In this document: in pieces, positions 1-9,032 of the stretch
Layout of the letters: each line of letters opens with the position of its first letter
Numbering within the stretch: position 1 is the first letter of the stretch
Origin: Salegentibacter holothuriorum
GTDB lineage: Bacteria > Bacteroidota > Bacteroidia > Flavobacteriales > Flavobacteriaceae
Direction: 5' to 3'
DNA length: 64,000 nt
Assembly (NCBI RefSeq): GCF_900168045.1
Contig: NZ_FUYY01000009.1
Span: 1-64,000 of the forward strand
Made by a program: the position numbers and the translations under genes
Notes under the pieces: generated by a model
Databases searched by the model: none
Told to the model about the DNA's origin: nothing
What the model saw: the letters and a program-made list of their open reading frames with translations, nothing else

Positions 1-1
1 T

Positions 2-690
2 ACCGGAACTATTTCTGTAACTACTGAAGCCGGAATTTCCTATACCCTTTTAGATGAAAATCAAAATGCTCTTAATAATAGTATTGCTAATGGAGAATTT
101 AGCGGTCTGGATGCCGGAACTTATTTCGTGCAAGCTAGTAACGGGGATTGTGAAGCATCTTCTGAAGCATTAGTAATCATAAAAAACTTAGGAACTCCTG
201 GTCAGCCACAAGCAAGCGTTTCACAACAACCTTCTTGTGAAGATACCACCGGAACTATTTCAGTAACTACCGAGCAGGGAATTTCTTATACCCTTTTAGA
301 CGAAAATAATAACCCATTAACTAATAATATTGCTAACGGGGAATTCAGCGGACTAAGTGACGGAACTTATTTCGTGCAAGCCAGCAATGGAGATTGTGAA
401 GCTGTTTCCGAAGCATTAGTGATCATAGAAAACTTAGGAACTCCGAATCAACCGCAAGCAAGTATTTCGCAACAACCAACTTGTGAAGATACCACCGGAA
501 CTATTTCGGTAACTACTGAAGCCGGAATTTCTTATACCCTTTTAGATGAAAATCAAAATCCATTAACTAATAGTATTGCTAATGGAGAATTCAGCGGTCT
601 GGATGCCGGAAAGTATTTTGTACAGGCTAGCAATGGAGATTGTGAAGCTGTTTCCGAAGCATTAGTGATCATCGAAAATCTGGGAGCACC
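2..690 (+). repeat. 246-bp tandem repeats within the adhesin gene
   Basis: Equivalent positions recur exactly 246 bp apart: the codon after the TYFV or KYFV motif falls at 131, 377 and 623, and the CEDTTGTI region at 2, 248 and 494. The copies look nearly identical, differing mainly at wobble or single-residue positions. The array continues leftwards out of the window, so the total copy number is unknown. Confidence 0.92.
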
Positions 691-3238
691 AATTGCACCA
701 GTAATCACCTCTATTACTAATACAACTTGTAGCTTAAATAACGGAATCATTGAATTCGAACTTACCGGGGGCTTATCTTATGTTCTTCGAGATAATGGGC
801 AAAATGAATATTCCCATGAAAACGGTTCATTCACAGACCTAGCTTCAGGAGTTTATTACCTGGTTGCTAAAAATAATGATTGTGAATCTGAAGTTGAAGT
901 AATTGTAGAAGCAGATCAGGATGTAGAGGCACCGGAAATTATCTCTTGTCCTATTGATTTAATAAATGTTACTGTAGACGAAGGAACTTGTACCGCTTCT
1001 CAATTATCGCTTGGTGATCTTATTGCTAAAGATAATTGTGATTCGGAATTAAGTATTACGAACAATGCTCCAGAGCTTTTCAGTCTGGGAGAAACTATCG
1101 TTATCTGGACGGTGACTGATGCTGCAGGAAATGAAAGCACTTGTACACAAACCGTAACGGTAACTGATAACCAAATACCCGTAATTGATGCCGTGGAAGC
1201 TATCAATACCACTGCTGACGCTAATACTTGTGGCGCGATGATAGAAATTACAGCTCCATTAGCTAGCGATAACTGTTCCGTAGGCATTGTAAGTGGAACC
1301 CGGGATGATAATCAGGCTTTAGATGCTGAGTATCCGGTAGGAACAACAACTATTACCTGGACCGTAACCGATGATAATGGAAATGAGGCTGAACCGGTAT
1401 TACAAACTGTAACAGTAACCGATAATCAAGCACCGGTAATTGCAGAAGTGGAAAACATCAATACCACTGCTGACGCTAATACTTGTGGCGCGATGATAGA
1501 AATTACAGCTCCATTAGCTAGCGACAACTGTTCCGTTGGTATTGTAAGTGGAACCCGGGATGATAATCAGGCTTTAGATGTAGAATATCCGGTAGGAACA
1601 ACAACTATTACCTGGATCGTATCTGATGATAATGGAAACAAGGCTGAACCGGTAATACAAACCGTAACCGTAACTGATAATCAAGCACCGGTAATTGCAG
1701 AAGTGGAAAACATCAGTACCACTGCTGACGCTGATACTTGTGGCGCGATGATAGAAATTACTGGTCCGTTAGCTAGCGACAACTGCTCTGTTGGAATGGT
1801 AACTGGAACCCGGGATGATAATCAGGCTTTAGATGTAGAATATCCGGTAGGAACAACAACTATTACCTGGATCGTATCTGATGATAATGGAAATGAGGCT
1901 GAACCGGTATTACAAACCGTAACCGTAACTGATGACCAGGCACCGGTAATTGCTGAACAAGAAAATATAACCGTAAATACTGATCCTGATAGCTGTGGTG
2001 CAATTGTAAATTATACAATTCCTTCTGCTAGCGATAATTGTGGAATAGAAAATATAGAACTTACTGAAGGCTTAGCTCCTGGATCTGAATTTCCTTTAGG
2101 AGAAACAAGCCTAACATATACCGCAACAGATCTAAATGGTAATACAGTTAACTCCAGCTTTATAGTTTCAGTTATAGATAATCAAGCTCCGGTAATTGCC
2201 TGTCCAGAAGATATTCAATTGAACGTTGAGTTTGGAACCACAGCTGTTGTTGTTGATTATGATGCTATTTCAGCTACAGATAATTGCTCAGAGACCAGTA
2301 TCGAACTCATAGAAGGTTTTGCTTCAGGTGAAGAATTTCCTGTAGGAGAGACAAGAGTAACTTATGAAGTTACGGATGCTTCCGGAAATTCGGTAAGCTG
2401 TTCGTTTGTAGTAATAGTTGAAGAAGATCCTGAAGAAACTCCGCCGGCACCAACTGTTCCTCAAGTTGACCTTATTCAACCAGATTGTGTTACACCAACT
2501 GGAGTAATCCTAATAAATACTGAAAACGGACTTACCTATAGTATTGATGGAGAAGTTTATGAAGCTGTAGAGGAATTCACAGAACTTGAACCAGGTACTT
2601 ATCAGGTAACTGCTAAAGATGATTTTGATCAAATTTCAGAAGCTACAGAGGTTATATTAGAAGAGCCTGTAGCGAGTGAGATTGAGACAAGGTCTATAAG
2701 TCTTTGTCTGGAAGATACCAGCTTTAATCTTTTTGAACTGCTTGAAGGAGAGTATGATGATTCTGGAGTTTGGATAGATACCGAGGAAACCGGTGCCTTA
2801 ACACAAGACTTTATTGATCCCGCAATGTTACAGGTAGGTACCTATACTTTTCAATATGAGCTTAACAATGGCATCTGTAGCTCTACCACAGAAGTTACGG
2901 TTAACATCAATGATGATTGTATAGTATTGCCTTGTAGCCTTGATGATATTCAATCTAGTATATCTAAAGCCGTAACGCCTAATGGAGATAATCGCAACGA
3001 TTTTTTCAGTATAGATTTTGCTGGCGAGTGCGGATTCACCTACGACCTGATGATATTTAATCGCTGGGGAAATAAAATATATGAAGCCACTAACTATCAG
3101 AACGATTGGGATGGATATTCCTCAAATTCGGCAACAAGTTCTAATCAATTGCCTTCAGGAACATACTTCTATATTCTGGAAATTAACAATAGCGGATTTG
3201 AACCAATACAAGGTTACATCTATTTAGGAACAAAATAA
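2..3238 (+). CDS. T9SS-secreted repeat adhesin (SprB-like/HYR), 5' truncated
   Basis: The reading frame is open from base 2, so the true start lies upstream of the window; 1078 codons are visible. It begins inside 82-residue tandem repeats (246-bp period: copies entering at base 2, 248 and 494, plus a diverged copy at about 700-910), each with a CEDTTGTISV core. HYR-type domains follow; three are near-identical 85-residue units (255-bp period, about 1200-1935) containing DNCS and TVTDDNGN, and more diverged HYR units run to about 2420. Another SprB-like unit covers about 2445-2670. The last 90 residues have the signature VTPNGDNRNDFF, IFNRWGNKIYEA and PSGTYFYILE, the gliding-motility-associated C-terminal domain that serves as a type B T9SS sorting signal. 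It is probably a cell-surface adhesin or gliding protein exported with the PorP/SprF protein 11 bp downstream. Confidence is high for the class, low for the ligand. Confidence 0.93.
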   Translation, partial: TGTISVTTEAGISYTLLDENQNALNNSIANGEFSGLDAGTYFVQASNGDCEASSEALVIIKNLGTPGQPQASVSQQPSCEDTTGTISVTTEQGISYTLLDENNNPLTNNIANGEFSGLSDGTYFVQASNGDCEAVSEALVIIENLGTPNQPQASISQQPTCEDTTGTISVTTEAGISYTLLDENQNPLTNSIANGEFSGLDAGKYFVQASNGDCEAVSEALVIIENLGAPIAPVITSITNTTCSLNNGIIEFELTGGLSYVLRDNGQNEYSHENGSFTDLASGVYYLVAKNNDCESEVEVIVEADQDVEAPEIISCPIDLINVTVDEGTCTASQLSLGDLIAKDNCDSELSITNNAPELFSLGETIVIWTVTDAAGNESTCTQTVTVTDNQIPVIDAVEAINTTADANTCGAMIEITAPLASDNCSVGIVSGTRDDNQALDAEYPVGTTTITWTVTDDNGNEAEPVLQTVTVTDNQAPVIAEVENINTTADANTCGAMIEITAPLASDNCSVGIVSGTRDDNQALDVEYPVGTTTITWIVSDDNGNKAEPVIQTVTVTDNQAPVIAEVENISTTADADTCGAMIEITGPLASDNCSVGMVTGTRDDNQALDVEYPVGTTTITWIVSDDNGNEAEPVLQTVTVTDDQAPVIAEQENITVNTDPDSCGAIVNYTIPSASDNCGIENIELTEGLAPGSEFPLGETSLTYTATDLNGNTVNSSFIVSVIDNQAPVIACPEDIQLNVEFGTTAVVVDYDAISATDNCSETSIELIEGFASGEEFPVGETRVTYEVTDASGNSVSCSFVVIVEEDPEETPPAPTVPQVDLIQPDCVTPTGVILINTENGLTYSIDGEVYEAVEEFTELEPGTYQVTAKDDFDQISEATEVILEEPVASEIETRSISLCLEDTSFNLFELLEGEYDDSGVWIDTEETGALTQDFIDPAMLQVGTYTFQYELNNGICSSTTEVTVNINDDCIVLPCSLDDIQSSISKAVTPNGDNRNDFFSIDFAGECGFTYDLMIFNRWGNKIYEATNYQNDWDGYSSNSATSSNQLPSGTYFYILEINNSGFEPIQGYIYLGTK
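1170..1940 (+). repeat. 255-bp tandem HYR-domain repeats
   Basis: Three consecutive units have a 255-bp period: the ATCAATACC (or ATCAGTACC) start of each falls at 1202, 1457 and 1712. Each encodes an 85-residue HYR domain with the CGAMIEIT, DNCSVG and EYPVGTTTITW motifs. The high identity at DNA level suggests recent duplication or gene conversion. Confidence 0.9.
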
Positions 3239-3249
3239 AAACAGAAATC

Positions 3250-4161
3250 ATGAAATATATATACCTACTCCTATTCTGTCTTATGTTTTCCATATCTGGT
3301 ATGGCGCAGCAATTGCCGCAGTTCACCCAGTATATGTACAACACTATATCTGTAAATCCCGCTTATGCCGGGAGCAGAGACGGATTTTCTATTACTGCAT
3401 TAAATCGTAATCAGTGGGCCGGAGTTAGTGGGGCTCCTAATACACAAACCCTATCTATACACTCCCCGCTTACAAACGATAAAGTAGGTCTGGGACTTTC
3501 AGTAATTAACGATAAAACGGGATATGAAAATTATACCTATGCTTATGGGGATTTTGCATATCGCTTAGATTTCAGCAATGATATCTCTTTAGCAATGGGT
3601 TTAAAAGCCGGTATGAGCTACTACAATTTAGATCAGGAATTATTTACCGATCAGCAGGTTCTAAACGATCCATTTTTTGAAGATAGATTTAATAAATGGA
3701 CACCAAATTTTGGTATTGGTTTTTATCTTTCTTCTCAAAACTGGTATATAGGGGCATCTGCACCAAAATTAATCAATAATAACAACCATGAGTTTAGTGA
3801 ATTCCTGGCAATGGAACAGGTTCATTATTATCTCACCGGTGGATATGTTTTTGATTTGAATGAAAACCTAAAATTCAGACCAACTTCTTTGCTGAAAATG
3901 ACTAGCGGTGCACCGCTTTCTGTAGACTTTTCCGGAACTATGATTTTTAACGAAAAGTTTTACCTGGGAGCTAACTGGCGTATAGATGATGCGCTAGGTG
4001 CTTTTCTTGATGTAGAACTATTTGATGGTTTTAGAGCTGGTTACGCTTATGAATATTCAATTTCAGACATTAGGCCATACACTTCTGGATCTCACGAGAT
4101 CTTACTTATTTATGAGTTCAGATTCCAAAAAACCCGCTACAAATCACCCCGATTCTTCTAA
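3250..4161 (+). CDS. PorP/SprF family T9SS membrane protein
   Basis: 303 residues with a signal peptide (MKYIYLLLFCLMFSISGMAQ, cleavage after AQ) and then the family start LPQFTQYMYNTISVNPAYAGSRDG. The rest alternates aromatic and glycine-rich beta strands and ends in an aromatic-rich strand, typical of an outer-membrane barrel. PorP/SprF proteins are usually encoded next to giant adhesins with type B sorting domains; SprF is needed for SprB surface localisation in Flavobacterium johnsoniae. It sits 11 bp after the adhesin and 17 bp before the OmpA gene, so the three are probably cotranscribed. The specific partner is inferred from adjacency only. Confidence 0.93.
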   Translation: MKYIYLLLFCLMFSISGMAQQLPQFTQYMYNTISVNPAYAGSRDGFSITALNRNQWAGVSGAPNTQTLSIHSPLTNDKVGLGLSVINDKTGYENYTYAYGDFAYRLDFSNDISLAMGLKAGMSYYNLDQELFTDQQVLNDPFFEDRFNKWTPNFGIGFYLSSQNWYIGASAPKLINNNNHEFSEFLAMEQVHYYLTGGYVFDLNENLKFRPTSLLKMTSGAPLSVDFSGTMIFNEKFYLGANWRIDDALGAFLDVELFDGFRAGYAYEYSISDIRPYTSGSHEILLIYEFRFQKTRYKSPRFF

Positions 4162-4178
4162 AATAAACGCTGCTAATT

Positions 4179-6038
4179 ATGAAAAAACTATACTATTTAA
4201 GCCTATTTTTCTTCGTGTTTAGCATATCGATGCAAGCACAATACGGGAAACAAAAAAGAGCAGATAAACTTTATAAAAACCTAGCTTATGTGGAAGCCGT
4301 AGAGGTTTATAAAGATCTTATAGAGAACGATTATAAAACCAGGGAAAACAGATTAAAACTGGCCGAGACTTATATGAAATTAAGGAGTCCCGAAAATGCG
4401 GTTTTCTATTACGAAGATATTTTAGAGGATTCTACAAATATTTCTGCGGAATATTATTACGAATATGCCCAGGCTTTAAGAGGGACTAAAAGATATGAGG
4501 AATCCCGAAGATGGTTACAGAAATACCTGGAGAGCAACGGAAAAGTTTCAGCTGTAGCTAACGAAATGCTGAACAGAACCAAACCCAAAATTCAAACTAC
4601 CTATAGGCTCAAAAAAAGTGACTTTAATTCAGAGTTTAGTGATTTTGGAGCTGTAAAGCATCAGGGCGAAACTTACTTTGTTTCTGCCCGAAATTCAAAC
4701 AATTCAGAAAAAGAATATTCCTGGAACGAAGAGCCATTTCTTGATGTGTATCAATTAAATTCTAATGAGGAGGCCTCCCCTATTTCCGGCGAAATAAATA
4801 CTAAATTACATGATGGGACTATCAGTTTCAGCAATGGAGAAACACTGTATTTCACCAGAAATAATTACTATAATAATAAAGAAGGTAAACGGGATAAGGA
4901 AGCCACCAATCACTTAAAGATTTATTCAGCGCAAAAGCAAGGCAATAACTGGGTGAATATTCAAGAATTACCAATAAACAACAACGAATTTTCTGTAGGA
5001 CATCCAACAGTTTCCAATGACGGTAAATTTCTTTATTTCACCTCTAATATGCCAGGAGGCCAGGGTGGCACAGATCTTTATAAAGTTTCCATTAATGGGA
5101 ATAATAGCTTTGGGAATCCGGAAAACCTTGGAGATTTAATTAATACTGCCGAAGACGAAACTTTTCCTTTTATAGATGATAACGGAGTGCTTTATTTTTC
5201 TTCTACAGGACACGGTGGATATGGTTTGGCCGATATCTATAAAATTGATTTAGAAGCTGAAAATGCAGAAGTTGTTAACCTGGGAGAAACCATAAATAGT
5301 AATTTAGACGATTTTAGTTATTTCAGAGAAACTGGTAGTAATTCTGGGTATATAGCTTCTAACCGCGATGGATCAGATAATATTTATGGATTTAACCAAT
5401 TACTGCCATTAATTTTAAAAGGAAAGGTAATCGATGCTGTAAATGGAAACCCTATTGCTCAGGCAACAATTAGGCTTTTTAATGAAAATAACGAGCAAAT
5501 AGCTTTTCTTGAATCTGACGAAGATGGAAATTATAAAACAACAGTGAATAGAAATATGGAAATTCCGCTGGAAGCAAAGCAAATTGAGTATAAAAATTTC
5601 AGTGCTACTTTGAATACCAGTAATATGGAAGATTCGGAAGAAATGGAGTACAATATTGAACTTCAACCGGTGGCTGATGTGGAATATCTTGCTGAAATAA
5701 ATAATATTTACTTCGATTTTGACAAAAGTAATATTAGACCAGACGCTGCAAAAGAACTTGACAAACTTGTAAAACTTATGCGTGATGAATATCCTGATCT
5801 AGTAATTGAAGTTGGATCGCATACCGATAAACGCGGAAGCGAAGCTTATAATGAGGCTTTAGCGGAACGCAGAGCTCATGCAACCAGGGACTATTTAATC
5901 GCTGAAGGAATAGCTAAAAATCGTATTAAAGAACAAGGTTATGGTGAGCGCCAACCTGCAATAGAATGTGATAGGTGTTCTAAAGAGCAACATCAATTAA
6001 ATCGCCGTTCTATGTTTAGTGTTGTAAAGATGGATTAA
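4179..6038 (+). CDS. OmpA-family protein with TPR, PD40-like and CarboxypepD-reg-like regions
   Basis: 619 residues. A signal peptide (residues 1-20) is followed by helical TPR-like repeats to about 130. A beta-propeller-like region (about 150-405) has PD40/WD40-like motifs such as GHPTVSNDGKFLYFTS and GGTDLYK. A Greek-key regulatory-like domain covers about 412-490 (GKVIDAVNGNPIAQATIRLF). A C-terminal OmpA peptidoglycan-binding domain spans about 505-615, with YFDFDKSNIRPDA and HTDKRGSEAYNEALAERRA. This architecture is the usual third gene of Bacteroidetes adhesin-PorP/SprF-OmpA clusters, where it probably anchors the complex to peptidoglycan. Confidence 0.93.
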   Translation: MKKLYYLSLFFFVFSISMQAQYGKQKRADKLYKNLAYVEAVEVYKDLIENDYKTRENRLKLAETYMKLRSPENAVFYYEDILEDSTNISAEYYYEYAQALRGTKRYEESRRWLQKYLESNGKVSAVANEMLNRTKPKIQTTYRLKKSDFNSEFSDFGAVKHQGETYFVSARNSNNSEKEYSWNEEPFLDVYQLNSNEEASPISGEINTKLHDGTISFSNGETLYFTRNNYYNNKEGKRDKEATNHLKIYSAQKQGNNWVNIQELPINNNEFSVGHPTVSNDGKFLYFTSNMPGGQGGTDLYKVSINGNNSFGNPENLGDLINTAEDETFPFIDDNGVLYFSSTGHGGYGLADIYKIDLEAENAEVVNLGETINSNLDDFSYFRETGSNSGYIASNRDGSDNIYGFNQLLPLILKGKVIDAVNGNPIAQATIRLFNENNEQIAFLESDEDGNYKTTVNRNMEIPLEAKQIEYKNFSATLNTSNMEDSEEMEYNIELQPVADVEYLAEINNIYFDFDKSNIRPDAAKELDKLVKLMRDEYPDLVIEVGSHTDKRGSEAYNEALAERRAHATRDYLIAEGIAKNRIKEQGYGERQPAIECDRCSKEQHQLNRRSMFSVVKMD

Positions 6039-6062
6039 AGATTAAGTTCTTTTATTAAATAC

Positions 6063-6092
6063 AAAAGGTTCAGCATAACGCTGAACCTTTTT
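6063..6092. terminator. Bidirectional hairpin terminator
   Basis: A perfect 11-bp stem (AAAGGTTCAGC, 6064-6074, with GCTGAACCTTT, 6080-6090) has a 5-base loop and a T run on the plus strand and an A run before it. It lies between the convergent OmpA gene (ends 6038) and CAP gene (ends 6120), so it can serve both. Confidence 0.85.
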
Positions 6093-6119
6093 ACTTAAAT
6101 CAATATATGAAAACAATTA

Positions 6120-6626
6120 TTACCTTCTTATAAAGATATTGGTAAAATAATTACGGCCATTTACATCGTCTACTACAGAAACTCCAAAATGAGAATGGTT
6201 CCCTTCAATATTTTCTTTGTGACCTTTACTGTTTAACCAGGCTTTAACTACAGCATCAGCGGTACGGTATCCATAACCTACATTTTCGCTAACAGCTTTT
6301 GCTCCCACAGTTTTTACTAAATTTTCGTAGCGTGCTCCAAAATTATCATGACTAACCTCCCCAACTTCCAGCATATAGTAATTATGAGATTCTGCTTCAA
6401 CTGAAATCTCAGCAATAGGCTTAAGAGGTGCAAGATCTAAACTTTTTCGATGTTCATTTACTAAAGTAAGAATATCATTTTCGATTTCAGAATAATCAAA
6501 ATCTACTTTTTCTTCGGCGGTATGATTGTAAGAATTTACTTCTTCTTCGATGCTTTCTTTTGCACAAGAAACCGTTGAAACGGCTAGCAAAACAAGCATA
6601 ACAAACTTAAGTGTACTTTTTTTCAT
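6120..6626 (-). CDS. CAP-domain (SCP/PR-1) lipoprotein
   Basis: 168 residues. The N-terminus MKKSTLKFVMLVLLAVSTVSC ends in a lipobox with C21, so the protein is probably lipid-anchored. The CAP domain covers about 48-168, with an NEHR motif in the first helix, a HNYYM region, SENVGYG and the CAP signature AWLNSKGHKENI followed by FGVSVV and a NYFTNIF strand. The usual His and Glu positions of the CAP cavity appear to be present. Function is unknown in bacteria; envelope location is inferred. It stands alone, convergent to the adhesin operon. Confidence 0.88.
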   Translation of the reverse strand: MKKSTLKFVMLVLLAVSTVSCAKESIEEEVNSYNHTAEEKVDFDYSEIENDILTLVNEHRKSLDLAPLKPIAEISVEAESHNYYMLEVGEVSHDNFGARYENLVKTVGAKAVSENVGYGYRTADAVVKAWLNSKGHKENIEGNHSHFGVSVVDDVNGRNYFTNIFIRR

Positions 6627-6806
6627 AATTGATCATGTAAGACTGGGAAGTTAAAAGTACACTTTTTATCGACTAAAAACACAGCTAGTTATGCATTTCA
6701 TCGATTTTATTTGTTTTTTAACAGAAACAGTAGGATTAATCCTACTGAAAATGAGAAAAATAGAGATTAGTGCGTTAAAAGTGTAGGTGTAAAAAAGAGA
6801 AAAGTG

Positions 6807-7715
6807 CTATTCAAAGACAAAAACCTTCCCGTCATCGGCTAAGTCAACCTCCGGAAATATCGTATTGGCTTCTTCTCTAAATAGATTAATATTGGCATAA
6901 CGAGTAGAATAATGGCCTAGAATAAGTTTCTTAACTCCTGCTTCTTTAGCGATTTGCGCGGCTTCTTTAGCTGTGCTGTGCTTAGTGGGCAAGGCCAGTT
7001 TGGCCTTATCTTCAAGAAAAGTAGATTCGTGGTATAAAACCGTAGTACCGCTAATTTGCGGGATCATTTTTTGGTTAAAAGCCGTATCACTGCAGTAAGC
7101 GTAGCTTTTTGATGGCTCAGGATCTGTGGTAACAAGATGATTGGAAATAAGCTCCCCGGATTCTGACGTGACATCCTTTCCCTTTTTTAAACTTTTATAT
7201 AAAGAAACATGTATATTATATTCTACGGCTTTATCTATAAGTAGTTTTCGATCCCCGGGTTTTTCTTTAAAAAGAAATCCATTGGTATATACTCTATGCA
7301 CCAACGGAATCGTTTCTACAGTCAGCTTTTCATCTTCATAAATAAGCTCTGGCTCTTTGCTCTCTAACTCGTGAAAATAAAGCGGATAGTTGGTCCAGGA
7401 ATTAGACAGTTTTAACTGTAGGGTAATCATCTCTTTTATTCCCTTTGGACCATAAACATGTAAATCATTTTCCCGGTTTAACAATCTAAACGTTGAAATG
7501 AGACCTACAAGTCCATAACAATGATCCCCATGAAGGTGGGAAATAAAGATATGTTTTATTTTAGAAAATTTTATTTTATTTCGTCTTAGTTGTACCTGGG
7601 TTCCTTCGCCACAATCAATTAAAAACAGTTCGTTTTTCATTTCCAGTACCTGGGAACTAGGATTGGTAAAACTACGTGGAGTAGCAGCGTAACAACCAAG
7701 AATATTGAGCTTCAT
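6807..7715 (-). CDS. rnz: Ribonuclease Z (tRNA 3' endonuclease)
   Basis: 302 residues, the normal short-form length. It has the metallo-beta-lactamase metal motif HLHGDH at about residue 63, an upstream DCGEGTQVQLRR segment, a central H in LVHRVYTNGF, the SDTAF aspartate motif and a late LGHYSTRY histidine motif. RNase Z cleaves tRNA precursors 3' of the discriminator base in the cytoplasm. It is the last gene of a minus-strand run pyrR-pyrB-small protein-rnz, 10 bp after its neighbour. Confidence 0.95.
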   Translation of the reverse strand: MKLNILGCYAATPRSFTNPSSQVLEMKNELFLIDCGEGTQVQLRRNKIKFSKIKHIFISHLHGDHCYGLVGLISTFRLLNRENDLHVYGPKGIKEMITLQLKLSNSWTNYPLYFHELESKEPELIYEDEKLTVETIPLVHRVYTNGFLFKEKPGDRKLLIDKAVEYNIHVSLYKSLKKGKDVTSESGELISNHLVTTDPEPSKSYAYCSDTAFNQKMIPQISGTTVLYHESTFLEDKAKLALPTKHSTAKEAAQIAKEAGVKKLILGHYSTRYANINLFREEANTIFPEVDLADDGKVFVFE

Positions 7716-7725
7716 AAAAAAGTTT

Positions 7726-8058
7726 TTATATGCCCAAATCTCTTTGAATCTCGTCCATTTGAATAAGATCTTCGGCTTCTCTTAGTGAAGGAACCATTAT
7801 AATTTCTTCAGGCAATTGGTCTATTGTAATTGCGTTACTTACCAACACAAAAGATTTGTTATGCATTTGGTGAAGATTAGAAATTTCTAAAAAACCCAGT
7901 ACTTCTTCCTTTTTAAGATTATGATAAGCCAAAAGACTAACCGCTACATTTTTCTTTTCAAATTCGGCGTGCCTTTGGGTAAGTAGAGAAACAAAATCTA
8001 CTACCGGAGCTTCTAATGGTTCTATTAATATATAATTCTCTTTCTCTGAAATCTTCAT
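7726..8058 (-). CDS. Conserved small protein next to rnz, possibly STAS-like
   Basis: 110 residues, no signal peptide, no cysteine. Alternating strand and helix segments (NYILIEPLEAPVVDFVSLL, VAVSLLAYHN, SFVLVSNAI, EEIIMVPSLREAEDLIQMDEI) resemble an alpha/beta fold of STAS type, but I see no conserved phosphorylatable serine motif and make no functional call. It lies between pyrB (36 bp upstream) and rnz (10 bp downstream) on the same strand. In some databases such neighbours carry the name ribonuclease Z by transfer; nothing in its sequence supports nuclease activity. Confidence 0.75.
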   Translation of the reverse strand: MKISEKENYILIEPLEAPVVDFVSLLTQRHAEFEKKNVAVSLLAYHNLKKEEVLGFLEISNLHQMHNKSFVLVSNAITIDQLPEEIIMVPSLREAEDLIQMDEIQRDLGI

Positions 8059-8094
8059 TACGTTATTTTTTAAGTTTAAACTCTAAAAAACCTT

Positions 8095-9024
8095 CTAGCG
8101 ATTAATCTTTGAAGCCAGTAAATAAATTACGGCCATTCTAACAGCAACACCATTTTGAACCTGGTCTAAAATAATAGCATTTTCGGCATCGGCAACGTCA
8201 CTGGTAATTTCAACTCCGCGATTAATAGGTCCGGGGTGCATTACCACTATTTCTTTATTTAAACTTTCCAATAGCTTTTTATTCAATTGAAATTGTTGCG
8301 AATATTCCCTGGTGCTGGGAAAATAACTAATATCCATACGCTCGTTCTGCACTCTAAGCATATTAGCTACATCACACCACTCTAAAGCTTTTTTAAGGTT
8401 GGTTTCAACACTTACTCCTAAAGACTCAATGTGTTTAGGTAAGAGTGTTTTAGGACCACAAACTTTCACCTCAGCACCTTGTAATTTTAATGCGAAAATA
8501 TTAGAAAGTGCTACCCTACTATGCAAAATATCTCCTACAATCACTACCTTTTTACCGGCAACTCCACCAAGACGTTCCCTAATGGAATATGAATCAAGAA
8601 GTGCCTGGGTTGGATGTTCGTGGGCGCCGTCTCCTGCATTAATAATACTGGCTTTTACGTGACGGGAAAGAAATATTCCCGCTCCTGGATTTGGATGTCT
8701 CATCACTACCATATCAACCTTCATAGATAGAATATTGTTTACGGTATCAATAAGCGTTTCTCCTTTTTTCACCGAAGAAGAGGCTGCTGAAAAATTAACA
8801 ACATCGGCACTTAATCGTTTTTCGGCAAGTTCAAACGAAAGACGGGTTCGGGTAGAATTTTCAAAAAATAAATTAGCTATGGTTATATCTCTAAGTGAAG
8901 GAACTTTTTTAATGGGTCGGTTAATCACTTCCTTAAAATGATCTGCAGTTTTAAAAATAAGCTCAATATCTTCCTCGTTAAGATATTTTATTCCCAGTAA
9001 GTGATTTACACTTAATTCGCTCAT
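8095..9024 (-). CDS. pyrB: Aspartate carbamoyltransferase catalytic subunit
   Basis: 309 residues, the family length. The carbamoyl-phosphate loop FFENSTRTRLSFELAEKRL, the HPTQALLD motif and the late HPGPINRGVEI motif are all present. It condenses carbamoyl phosphate and aspartate in the second step of de novo pyrimidine synthesis. The gene starts 8 bp downstream of pyrR, with which it must be cotranscribed. No pyrI regulatory subunit gene is in the window, so allosteric control through PyrI is not evident. Confidence 0.96.
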   Translation of the reverse strand: MSELSVNHLLGIKYLNEEDIELIFKTADHFKEVINRPIKKVPSLRDITIANLFFENSTRTRLSFELAEKRLSADVVNFSAASSSVKKGETLIDTVNNILSMKVDMVVMRHPNPGAGIFLSRHVKASIINAGDGAHEHPTQALLDSYSIRERLGGVAGKKVVIVGDILHSRVALSNIFALKLQGAEVKVCGPKTLLPKHIESLGVSVETNLKKALEWCDVANMLRVQNERMDISYFPSTREYSQQFQLNKKLLESLNKEIVVMHPGPINRGVEITSDVADAENAIILDQVQNGVAVRMAVIYLLASKINR

Positions 9025-9032
9025 ATATTTAA

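Noticed and set aside
1000-1287. 95-residue minus-strand ORF in the adhesin
   Set aside because: Shadow of the HYR repeats; its sequence follows the repeat period rather than a gene.
2-1940. Periodic repeats as a possible CRISPR array
   Set aside because: Units are 246 and 255 bp, fully in frame and translated into SprB-like and HYR domains, with no unique spacers.
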